From Mermis nigrescens (lineage: Eukaryota; Nematoda; Enoplea; Mermithida; Mermithidae), in the NCBI GenBank assembly GCA_036768485.1, contig JAVLUZ010000154.1, positions 24,727,637 through 24,791,636 of the forward strand: DNA of 64,000 nucleotides, read 5' to 3'. Within the stretch, counting starts at the first letter, position 1. Each line of letters opens with the position of its first letter. Positions 30,301 to 42,300 of the stretch are shown one piece after another. The notes below the pieces were generated by a model. The model did not search any database. It saw only the letters and a list, made by a program, of their open reading frames with translations, and was not told where the DNA came from. The position numbers and the translations under genes are program-made.

Positions 30301-33300
30301 GATAAGGGTAACCAAGTTGTAATTTTGAACAAAGATGACTACATTAGGAAGTTGAATGATGTCTTGAATGATACCTCAAAGTTCAAAGTCATTGACTGTA
30401 ATCCTTGTCAGTTTATACGCTCAGTTCAGAAACGCATATCAGCCCATATACTGAAGGTTCATAAGCAAAATGGACTATCTGCTGATGTGTATAAAAGTAT
30501 AAATCCTGTAGGATGCAGTTATGGCAGACTATATGGCTTGCCTAAGACACATAAGAGAGATGTTCCTCTAAGACCGATCTTGTCAGCCATCAACACTCCA
30601 ACTTATAAGTTGGCTAAGTATTTTGTGCCGATCCTGCAAGACATAAGTACAAATGAATACACTTTATGTGACACTGGTAGTTTCCTGACAAGACTTAAGG
30701 CTTTTACATTCAAAAGCCATCATTTTATGGCTAGTCTTGATGTTCAAAGCTTGTTCACTAATATTCCACTCAATGAGACCATTGATATATGTATTAGGAA
30801 ACTATTTGATGATCAAAATGTCATGTTAGTAAATAACATGAATTGTCATCAATTCAAACTGCTTCTAGAACTTGCAGTTAAAGAGTGTTACTTTACGTGC
30901 AATGGTAAAATCTATCAACAGATAGATGGTGTTGCTATGGGTAATCCACTTGGCCCAGTTCTTGCCAACATTTTCTTGAGCTATCATGAAACAAAGTGGC
31001 TCAGAGACTGCAATATAAAGATTAGACCCAAGTTTTATGTACGTTATGTTGATGACACATTTGTAATGTTCTCTGACAGAAATCAGCCTACTAAGTTCTG
31101 TGATTACATGAATCAGCAACATCCTAATATGAAGTTCGCATTTGAAACTGAATGTGACAAGAAATTAAATTTCCTTGCTGTTCTTGTTGAAAGGAAGTCC
31201 GATGATATTGTGACATCATCATATCAGAAACCTACATTTTCTGGCCTTTATGCCAAATTGTCTAGCTTCATTCCTTTTGCCTATAAAGTTGGTTTAATAA
31301 GGACACTTGTGAGTCGCATTTACATGATTTGTAACTCATATCAGACTTTTGTCTCTGATATTGACAAGCTGAAGCAGACTCTACTGCAAAATGAGTATCC
31401 CCTTGGCTTGATTGATAAGGTCATATCAGACTTTATGACAAAGGTTTATAATAAGAGTGATGAAATAAAAGTCGGTTGTGATAAATTATGCTATTCTCTT
31501 GTTTTGCCTTACACTGGTGTGCATGGCTACAATGTACGCAGCAGAATTCTAAAGCTTATATCTGCATTTTACCCTCAGATTAGAGTAAGGTTTGTTTACA
31601 GACCTGTCATGTGTATAAGCCGGTTTTCAAGAACAAGAATGCTGTACCTGCTAAGCTACTCTCAAATTTAGTATATAAGTATACGTGTTCTAGCTGTATG
31701 GCTAGTTACATTGGCGAAACTCGCCGACATTTTGGGAGTAGAATTGCAGAGCATACTGGCATCTCATTTGCTACAGGAAAGCCAATTCAGGGTGATAGCT
31801 TATCTGCTATTCACAAACATATCTCAAATAGCAATCATTTAATTACATCAGACTGCTTCAAGGTCATTAGTCGAGCATCCAACTCTTTTGATCTTTTAAT
31901 CAAGGAGTCATTATACATAGCACGTGATCGTCCTATTCTCAACAATAATGTTTCATCATATCCTCTAAATTTGTTTTAATTTACTAAAATCCCACCTTTT
32001 TCATTTTCTTATAGTTTAAAATCTTTTATAATTCTCTTCATAATTTAATGGTATGTTTAAACTTTAAGTTTCTCTTGGTTTACAACTCTCGCTTAACAAG
32101 CTCATTTTTCGACTAGTTTTCCTTTTCGATTGAAGCCCAAAATCTCTTTTTAAAAAATCTTTAGTTCCTAAAAATTTAGAAATTTTGTTATGGTCTCTCC
32201 TGGCTCCCTCCCAAAATGGCAGACCCTATGACAGCCGGCATAGTCCCACTTCTTCGAGTATCACATCTCTTCGAATGTCCCACCTCTTTCCCACCTGTTC
32301 GAATGTCCCAGGTGTTTGCAAAGTGATGTAATATGAAAATTAACTAAGAAAAAAAAATCCCACCTGTTCGAATGTCCCACCTCTTCGAACGCCCCACCTC
32401 TTCGCAAGTCCCACTTCTTCGAATAAAGACACAAAATGTAAGTAATTCTCTCAAAAAATCCCATTTCTTCGAATGTACCACCTGTTCGAATGTCTTATCT
32501 CTTCAAATGTCCCATCTGATTGAATGTCCTATCTCTTCGAAAGTACGAGTACGACAAAGTATACGAACATTATTGGACTAAATATTATATAAATTTGAAA
32601 TATGTTGTATAAAAATGCCAACTGCGCGCTTGACATGCCCCTATTGTTTTCCATAAAGCGTTGTTTTTTGAAATATAATGCGTAAATACCTATAGCTCTG
32701 AAAATAAATTTGGTACGTTGCTGAAAATGGTCACCGCCCATGCATAGAAAAATGAAAAATGCAAATTAACTCGTGGGATAAAAATCTCAGTGAACAAAAC
32801 GAGCTTTAATACCGGTCGGAGCAAGTTCCGATATTCTGCTGATTGAAATTCAAAGATTTCTACGATATATTGTGCATCTGGTTGAATAGACATGGATTTC
32901 GTCTGGTCAGTATATCTTGTTTTTCGTGAATAAATTGTGTTTTTACTTTATCATGCCTTCCTTAATTTTCAAATTTTTTCCAAATATTGCACCATACGCA
33001 CCCAAACAAATCATTTTTTATTAGTGTTAGCCAGTTTTATCATAAATTTAAATTGCATTATTACTTCATTAATTTATTATTTGACGACAAGATCACAAAT
33101 TTTAAAATTAGGAATGCTTTTGAAATATTGGCAACCATACATTATTCTTCAGAAATAACTAATTTCTAAAAAAATTTACAAAAGAATAAAATCAAGGTCT
33201 GCTAATGTACATAGGACTTTGTTTCTCAAAAAACATTAAATAATTATTATATACTAGGCATAAAAAAGCAAAACACGCAAAAGAGGTAGCATAAATCGCT

Positions 33301-36300
33301 ACATGCTGCGTTGGATTTTCGAAGAAATGGGACATTCGAAGAGCTGGGAATTTCGAACAGGTGGGACATTCAAACAGGTGGGACATTCGAAGAGATGGGA
33401 CATTCTGAAGATGTGGGACATTCGAACACTTGGGACATTCGAACACTTGGGACGTTCGAACAGATGGAACATTCGAACAGGTGGGAGGACACAATCTGAC
33501 AGCCAGTGCAAGTACGGGTAGAGGAAAACGTCTGAAATCCCTGTCAAAAACTACGCTGGAAAATTAAGGAAAAGGTCGAAAATTATACCAGAAAAAATAC
33601 GCTAAAAATCGATAAAAATCGATTTTTTCATGAAAGGCTTCATGTAATTAGCATACATAGTTGGATGAGTTTTTAAATGCTTTTTCATTCCGCAATGGCC
33701 AAACCCATGCTTATCTTTTCCTCCGATAATTCTCTTGGCAGTGAACGCACGTTGCATCAGTATCATCATCCTTTGCAGTGAAACATTTCCCAAATGACTG
33801 CCGTTCGCTTTGTAGACATTTTCCCGAAATTAGACGTAGAATAATTAAACTATAATTATTCAGCCTAAAGAAATGATATTTTCACTGAATGATCTTTTCA
33901 AAAATATAAAAATGCTTCATTTTCTAATCAAACACAAATTAATAAAGTTAGTTAACGAGTGAATTGAGGAAGTCAGAACAAGCACAAGTCATCGGATATT
34001 TTATGCCATTTAGAACACGAATAATACAGGAAACAAGTATGTTTCGTAGAATAAAAACAAAGCATTTTTTGTACAACAGTGTATTCTTTGCAGATGGTTA
34101 GGCCTGTGTTCATGGCATATATTGTAAACAAATGTCGGCAGTCGACACGACACCCTGCCTGAAATAATTATAGCATTTGATATATGAGTTAGCACCGGCA
34201 CCGGACCGGCACCGGCAAAAAACCTGGCACCGGGCTATCCCTACTTTATTTTATGGTAAATTTGTTCTTTTTTCTAAAGATAAGCATCGCAGTAATTGTG
34301 GGTATGTCCCTCAAAACGTTTCTTTCCTTTTGCGCTCAATTTCGCGCCTGTCCAAAGACAAGCAAAGCAGGAATCATATACGGCACGGGAGCACCACAAA
34401 ATTTCGGTATGTTTATTGTTTTAACCTCAATTTTAAAGCTTTCTGAATAAATGCTCAGCAATGCAGAAAATGTTATCTGCCGAAAACTCATGTACAAAAA
34501 CGAAATAGGATGAAATCTATATAAGTATAGAACGAAAATGACCTTGATAACCGGTTTAACTCGTGTTATTGCAGTTTTTCTACTCGCAGGGCTTTTTATA
34601 TGACAAACCATCTTATGAACAGTGAAAAGCATAGCACCTTGAGCATAATTTGTAGCTGTTAATAGTTTATTTTCAGCCTGGGTGCTACAGAGGACTGGTG
34701 TACAACAAACAGATTAAATCGTTAAGATACACTAAACTTGCCAGAATTTTATTTTAACCCTCGGCACCTCGGCACTTTTTGGCTTTACCCTGAAGTGCCG
34801 AGCCTTGCCGAGGCCTCGGTCCGATCACTGGACCTCACTCCGTGAATATTAGAGTGTCAGTATACTTAATACATAAATTTTAAATTTTATCTTTGTGGAG
34901 TTAATGAAGAAATAAGTCGGTCTGCATAATAAGTGTCATTACGGTTCCACATGACAACATTATTACCTAACATATTATACATATTTAATTTCTTTATTCT
35001 AATTACGCAAAGGTGTGTTGTTATCTATTCGGGGTTATGTCTTTTTTAACTGCTTAATTAATGTTTGCTAAAAATTTGCTTAATTTCACAGCTGGATAGA
35101 CCAAGCATTAGAATTGTATCTGATGATTTCATCAAATTTAATGCAAATGTGGCTACATTATATTACGTTTTATAACTTCAATAATTTTTGAGATTCGAGG
35201 GAGTCCCTGCTGTCTATTCGCCATTTACACACTCCAACAAAACAAAGAATATTCTAGCTAAAATTAAAAAAATTTGCTACCATGTATGTAGAGCAGACAT
35301 TGAAAATTTTAGCTGTCAATTTTCATTTGAATAGGGCGATTTGTTCAAATCACTGTACATCTTAACATGATTGCCATTCATTTCAACAACTGTATGCTAA
35401 CGCTGGATCGTTTCAAATCTCATTTCAACTATAACCTGATCGAAGAAAACGCAAGTTATGTACGCATTAAATCTGTAGTATCACTTAGGCATATCGTGGT
35501 GGTCATGGTTTCTTTGTTGTCCGACAAAAAATCGTTAGGGTTTAAAGCTGGAGACCTTGTGGGCCAAGGCATTATTACCAAACGTTGTTCTCATCCACCT
35601 ATTTGGGAAGTTTAAAATAGTTTTACAAAAATTACCATTTGTAAATTAAATTTGCATTAAACTGTATATAACTTTGATAGATAACAATATGATGTTTGCT
35701 TTGCACAAATGCAAAGTTTTGTATCTTTATCTCAAATAGGTATCGACTGTGTAATGAACAAACGAAAACCCGAATAGATTACAGACATGTGTGATCATGG
35801 AGGGTTTAGGAGGTTTTGACCCCTACTCCTCAGAATGGTTACTAAGAACTGACCCTCGCAAAAGGCTGCGACCCTCCCCCAGAATTGTCGATTTTCCGTA
35901 AAAATTGTAAAAAGTATGCACTTTTAAAGCGTTTTTAGCTCATAGTCTTCACTTTTCGGCGCTTCCCGCCATATACACATTTTTTTACTATATTTTGTTC
36001 AATTGACTTGACTCTTTTCAAATTTTTCTAAATATTGTTTTTATATTTGCATGTTCTAGAAAGAACGAGCATTGTCCAAAACGAAAATAAATTGTTGTTG
36101 ACGTATACTCATCGTTTTTTTTAGCCCAAAAATTCACTTTTTGAAAACTTTCGGGCCCGACCCCCCAGAATTCCTATGTTGTACACGTATGATTATGGAG
36201 ATACCTGTATAAAGCTCTACTATGCCTAATTTTTAAGTTGTAATTTACATATTTACATGTTCTTACATACAAAAATGAGTTTCGCATCATTTTAGGACAG

Positions 36301-39300
36301 CTTGGTAAATCAAGTGAACGAATTGGTCCGCTGCACGTTAAATGCTCAGCGTTATGAAGATCTTTCTAACATCTTCAACTTGATTATTCCTATTCATCAG
36401 AAAAGGCTAGCATATGAAGTATATTTTAGTGTTTTACACGAATGCCTCAGTTCAAATCTTTGGATGAGATGCTGTCGACTATTTTGAGACTGCTTTTTAA
36501 TTCTTAATCAAAAGTTGAGAAAAGATCTATTGTTTTGAAAATTGGATTGAAAAAATCGTCTCATTAAACATTTAGAGATAAGAAATTCAAGTCTTTTAAC
36601 GAAAACTGCAATTTCTAAGGGGTGCCACCGATATGTCATTTTGCAAAATAAATGCTATGCACTTGTGGATTTCGGTGTACAACATTATAGTAGTCGGGAA
36701 TCACTATATCTCTTTCATGGCAATGCTAATTCGTCTTCATTTTTTTACAAATTTAAATTTTTTTCTCATGATGTCCTGACTGCAACTTTGAAGTCATAGT
36801 CAGAGAAGCATTTGAAATACAAACGAATTCTTTTTTGTACTGCTTCTTTTTGTTTTTCTGATTTTATGAAATCCTATTATTTATAAGCATTGCTCATGAT
36901 CTTGTGCTTAAAGGATTTGTCTCGCGTGTACGGTATTCTGCAAGATGCGTATTCTCGTCTCGATATTATTCTTAAAGGTGGCCATCGTATTTTGGGCACT
37001 TATTTCAGAATTATTCTTTACAATCAAGTAAGTAACTCTTCGACTAATCACGTGACATATATACATATTTAAATTTGTGATTAGCTGCAGAAATCGCATG
37101 TCTCTTTTTCGACATGTTCCATCTAAGCTTGCAAAAGGAACTTGATAAATATGTTTTATTAGAAGGGTCAATTTCATGTGTATGCAGCTTTTTTATTTGT
37201 AGAAATATACATTCTTCAGAAGACGCGTTTTCGTACGGCTGAGTGTAATCCATTTGAGCATTCGTTCCTTTTTGACTAAATGAGTATTTTTTAATTTTTT
37301 TACCAAATTCATTTGATTTGTAACCATACCTATTTAGCAGTATCATTTCTAATATTGTTTTTCAGTACTTTTAAAAATCATTTATAAAGTTAACGCCGAG
37401 TGGAAAACACTTAAACCTAAGCATCGCAAGGTCCTAGGCTCGAATCTTTTCGGCAGGCCAACCCAGCCTTTCATCCCTCCGGGGTCGATAAATGGGAAGC
37501 TGCACTTGTGTGGCGGATGGTAACAGTGTTCTGTGCAGTCACACCTGCCCCGTGACCCAGGCTCGGTCTAGTTCAGACGCGCTGACCTAGGGCTGTGTAT
37601 CGGGAAATAGGCACCCGCACCTACAGCAGAGTTGAATCAAGTAACTTCATGCTTAGGGGATTTACCATTTTACCATTCATAAAGTTACTGTTGTCTAGTT
37701 CGATAAATTTTGTTGTGTCCTTAAAGGCAAAAAGCTACATTCTTGCTATAATTTGGTTCCATTTTAGTGCGATTCATGTCAAAAGTAATCCTACATTGGT
37801 ATTTTCTGTAGATTAATTTATGGTGTTTACAGTATACCGCCTAAGTTGACATGTATGTACATACATGTATCTATGTACGTTGTATAACAGTTGGATCCAC
37901 ACCTGGGCGTGGAGGGTTATGGGGTATGCACCCCCCAGAAAACAAAATACCTCCCCCAGAAATCAAAATACTCCCAAAATTCAATTTTTGAAAATTTTTT
38001 CGTTTTTTTCGCAAATTTTTTGATGCCAATGGATAGTGCTTAGATGAGAAACGTCGAAAAATGGTGTTTTTATCGCCATACCACCATTTTTAAGGCCATT
38101 TTTCGACCTTCAAAAGAATCTTGCACCCCCCCCCAGAATTTTCTTGCTGCCCACGTATGGTTGGATCCGCTCATCATCTAAATAGACAATAATCAGGATT
38201 ATGTCAGACGCGGTGTTAATGATTATAGTCTTTCTTTTGTTTACGTGCAATTTTTTTGAAAAAATTTAAAAATTTAGGCAACAATAATTTTGTTTATGCA
38301 GTTTAAACTTTAGCATTCTGTGGTTTGATGTATAATTGTGAACTTAGGCTGTTTCTGATCGGTCGTTTTTCAACTTCAAATTAGCGTCAATAAATCTTGA
38401 CTTCGAAATGACTTGAATTTGTAGCTACGAACATAAAGAGGCCAAATTATTTGTTCGGTGAGGTTATGCTCTCAATCTGCTGCAGAAATAATGTGATTGA
38501 TCCAGCAAAACCACTGTTAAACTAGCCTATTGATCAAGTTCTTACTCATACATAATTAGTCGCTATTTTTTAGGCCCTTTTCGAGCAGCAACATAACGTA
38601 GAATATGTATATCGGGAAAATGGACTCGTTAGTCTGGCAGAAATGACGGAGAAATTGAAAAAATATTATGCGATCAAATTTAACGCATCTAAAGTCAACA
38701 TCGTGACTGATTCTTTTAGCGTAAGTTAGTTCCCTCATCGTGATTTGAGGAAGGCTTTGTTTATGGTGTTTGTTCGAAAGAAGCCTTTCTTTACGTATTT
38801 TGTTGTACAGGTGCGCGAATTTCAATGTCGAATAACTCGCAGAAATGGCCGTCTCTTCCCCCGAGTTAGAACATTGTGTTTTGGAAATTTTTCAAAAGTT
38901 GGTTGAAACGATCATGAAACAATCCGCCTATTTACCCGCATGGGGATAATGTACATGAAATCTGTAGGGTACTAAAATTTTCATTTGTATACGGTGGCCC
39001 AAAAAGGCTTACTCAATGATTTAATCATAAGTATTGTTGCGTTAGACATATTGCAAAACTATAAACATTTTCTGAAAGCACAAATATAGAGCGAGAAAAT
39101 TATAAAGTTTTATTTGATTACCTTTGTTATTCAGTTTCTGACTTACTTTTTTATAACTATCAGTTTTTTAGAAAGTTACAACAAAAAAAGTTGTTAAATA
39201 TCCCAACAAAGGTACATAAACTCCTCATTATAAGTGTTTTCTATTTAACCTGGAGCGATGCGACTCATATCATTTATTAGAAAAAATTTTGGGCTACAAA

Positions 39301-42300
39301 ACTTCACCTAATGGATTCTGATCGTTACAATTCGTCTAGTGCGACGCATTTTTGTAAACCCAACTTTTATTAAATACAAACAGAAGTAAAAGGTAACACG
39401 AGAAAAACTCACAAAACTGAGCTAAAACGAGCAATAAAATTGGGAATTCTGACACTATAAACATTAAACAACAATGTAAAGATGCTTTAATGGCTGTTCT
39501 AACAGAAAAAATTATATTGACAGTTCAAACAGAGATTTACTAATTAATACTCCTAATTACTAACTTTTTTGTTGTAACTTGCTAGAAAAGTGGTGTTTAT
39601 AAAAGTGTAAACAAATACTGTATAAGAAAGGGAAATCAATGAGACTTTACAATTTTGTTTCCCTCTTATTTGCACTTTCGAAAGACGTTTACAGTTTTGC
39701 AATATGTCTAATGCAGCAAGAGTTATGATTAAACAATTGAGTATCCTTCTTTGGGCTACCCTGTAGTTATAAAATTTCTAAAAATTGATTGCATCGTTTA
39801 AAGAACATTTTTGATATTTCTTATCAAGCTCGATTTGCATGCTCTTAATTAATTGTCTGATTTCCTTCTCCCTCTTTAATAATGTCTTGCGTGTCTTAAG
39901 ACCTTTACGGAAGATTCGCAGGATTCGCACGACATTCATATCCAAGTCACGCATTTGATGCCATGTCTTAACGACAATGATGTTTTCGCTTGCTCGAATC
40001 AGCAAGACGCTCGATTGCACTCTTCTTTACGAACGTTCATGTTTGAAGTGCCATTCACGATTGCCAGTTGTTCAAGCGATACAGTATCCTCCAGTAGTGA
40101 AAAGGTGCATTATCCAGTTTGGACTGAAACTTTTCTATTTTTGAAACAATGCATTTTTAGAGGGCGAGTTTTCGTACGGCTGAGTGTATTTTTTTAGAAA
40201 TTTTTCGTCGGATTTTAAAGGTGTACTGTACCTACGCACTTTTTGGCAACACTTAAACGGATATATCGATGTTCGCTTCGGAACTTGCTAGGGTCAAGTG
40301 ACTCTTTTGATGTTATGTACGCACGTGGTTGATCACTGAGCCGATTATGCTTGTGGTGGAATTGGGATTTTTGTGTGAAGCGGTTCCCTAGTTTTTCACC
40401 GGATGAACAAAAAATGCCCCCAGAAATCCGATTACGTGCAAAATAACGTTTTGTCGAATTCTCTGGCGCCTGATTTTATTCAAAATCAATCTTCTGCAAG
40501 GATTTATCCAAAATCCGAGAAATTTCGAAAAATTCCATCATAAAATTTTTTTCATTAAATATCATTTATATATGAGCAGCATCTTGTGAAAATTCGGTTG
40601 AAGAATGGCTGGACGTATTGAATTATTGCTCTAATCGTTAAAGTCAGTCATGTGCTTGGAGATATCGAACCTATGTATTACAGAGATATTTGGCGCAAAA
40701 ATTTTCATTAGGTTTTACTAAAAAACTACTGAAATTACTACGTTTTAAAAATCCCTGACAGTGCTGAAAAAATGAAAAGATGTGAAACTCTGTGGTTACC
40801 AAACCAATCTGAACCACTTGGCTTTTATAAGAAACGTATGCACCTGACTAAATGCAGCTGGCTTAGACAGGACCATTTTCGTAAACAGGACGAACCACGC
40901 CTTCATCTTCCAGACTTTCTCATCTTTTATAATCTTGGCAAAAAATTTTACGTGGTTGGTCTACTTTCGGATTAAACGTGGTTCGTGGTTGCTTGGCTTC
41001 TTAGGATCAAGTCATTTGAATCACTTCTCTTGGCCTTATGCACAAGCATGAACGGATGCATGCATTTTTTTAGGTCTGCAAATGACCCAGTAAATTAGAA
41101 ACAAATATGTTTCAATTTTAATTTTTAAATTGACATTTCGTGACGATGGGCCATTCGTCTTTTAAGCTGACGATCGCTAATCAGTGTAAACGTCGTATTA
41201 TTTTGACAACCGAGCATTCGTTTCCGTACGTCCTACGGCGCTCTCGGGTTATCAATCGATTAGTCCGCGAGCTAAATCCACTTGAGACTGCAATGGACGA
41301 ATTACGTAGTAGAATTTATAATTTGAAGCGGGTTTGTCAGATGCAGCCGGTCGATTTGAAATATTTGCAGCTTATTTTGCAAGGGTCCGTACTGCCCACA
41401 GTAAGTTCTTTACAAACAAGGCTGAATGCTTAATTTTTTGTCTGATACAAACATGACGCGCCGCGTTTTGCGTCACTCCGTATTAGCGCCATTTTATGCT
41501 TGCTTATCATTCTCGCTGCGATTTTCCTGCAAGATTTTCATGTCTTCTATAGCCATAGTTCTTGATATATCTAAATAAATATGTACGGAGTTTTATTTTA
41601 TTCCGTTGAGCTCGATAATCGTTTATGCACTTTCTCAACTTTTCTTCTTTTGTGTTGTGTTAACTTTTTGAACCTAGAAGGACAAAGGGAAAGGTTTTCT
41701 GGTAGATATGATAAAATTAAGACTAGAAGCGAAAAAATTAGATTTTTTTTGCAAAAGTACTTGACATCGCGATCAGCAACTGCCAATTTATGTCGTTTGT
41801 ACGCTATATTTCAATGTTAGCATAATCTTTACAGCCATTTTAGCTCAAAAAATCACTACGGTTAACATCCTCAGACGGGTCGATCCACTTCTAGACCGGT
41901 CTGTGGCTAAATATATACATGAGCGTGGGGTCTGGCTGGACTCCCAGGAACCAATAGATGTTCCAGAATTCGAAAGATCTCAAAATTACATATATTTCCA
42001 AGTTTTTCCGTTTTTTCGCGATTTATTGCTGCCAATGGATAGAGCTCGATGATAAATTTAAAAAATGATTTGTTTTGCTTTTATTCTTTAGTGCTTTTTT
42101 ATCTTTTGAAATTTTTGGGCCCTCAGAATTCAGGCTCTGTCCATAGATTGTTGGATGGTTGAATATGGTTATCTTCTATATATGTGCACATGTAAGTCGC
42201 TTTATTACTCCGATTCAGTGTGACGATATTAAGTATGTACCTACTTAAAGTAGCTTGCACCATGTTACAACAAAATTAGGATTATTTGTAAATCCCATGT

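Larger units (their letters stand above)
29589..31979 (+). mobile_element. Penelope-like retroelement (reverse transcriptase plus GIY-YIG endonuclease), degenerate
   Basis: Three overlapping open frames make one element. Frame 1 (29589-30245) is the Penelope N-terminal region, with the HEKLVLSYGMKYSITPRK block. Frame 2 (from about 30245) holds the reverse transcriptase: YGLPKTHK, motif A SLDVQSLFTNIP, motif B VAMGNPLGPVLANIFL and catalytic YVDDTF. Frame 3 (to 31979) holds the GIY-YIG nuclease: CSSC, YIGETRRHFGSRIAEH and the catalytic glutamate in IKESLYI. It shares the DOCK gene's orientation, in the intron between the exons at 26.2 and 36.3 kb. The 5' end is truncated and no pseudo-LTR was found. 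Catalytic residues look intact, but frame breaks make it inactive as it stands. Confidence 0.95.
32237..33496. mobile_element. Foldback-type element with tandem-repeat arms
   Basis: The left arm (32237-32555) is an imperfect tandem array of a 15-17-bp unit close to TTCGAATGTCCCACCTC. The right arm (33310-33496) is the same array inverted. The AT-rich middle has no gene. The 8-bp direct repeat TGACAGCC flanks it (32229-32236 and 33497-33504). The layout matches foldback elements such as Drosophila FB. Confidence 0.8.
27330..34830. mobile_element. Large hAT-like non-autonomous element with CCGAGG arrays at both ends
   Basis: The termini CAGTGATCGGACCGAGG and CCTCGGTCCGATCACTG are exact inverted repeats. 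Flanks GACATCAC (27322-27329) and GACCTCAC (34831-34838) give an 8-bp duplication with one difference. Inside both ends lie gcctcgg/ccgagg hexamer runs (27375-27430 and 34750-34820). The 7.5-kb span contains a family D fragment, a hairpin MITE, a Penelope-like element and a foldback element, evidently later insertions. No hAT transposase is seen. The two ends could instead belong to separate elements; the flank match argues against that. Confidence 0.65.

Noticed and set aside
32241..33487. Resemblance to a CRISPR array
   Set aside because: Units are contiguous, variable in length and inverted between arms, with no unique spacers, in a eukaryotic intron.
33192..33547. Open frames rich in CPTCSNVP and FEQMGHS
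   Set aside because: They are translations of the foldback element's tandem repeats.
35367..35615. 82-codon open frame with AGDLVGQG
   Set aside because: The end is faintly reminiscent of transposon-associated frames, but there is no domain and no fitting splice sites; left unannotated.
39778..40020. Minus-strand 80-codon frame rich in K/R/E
   Set aside because: Lies antisense over a strongly supported DOCK exon.
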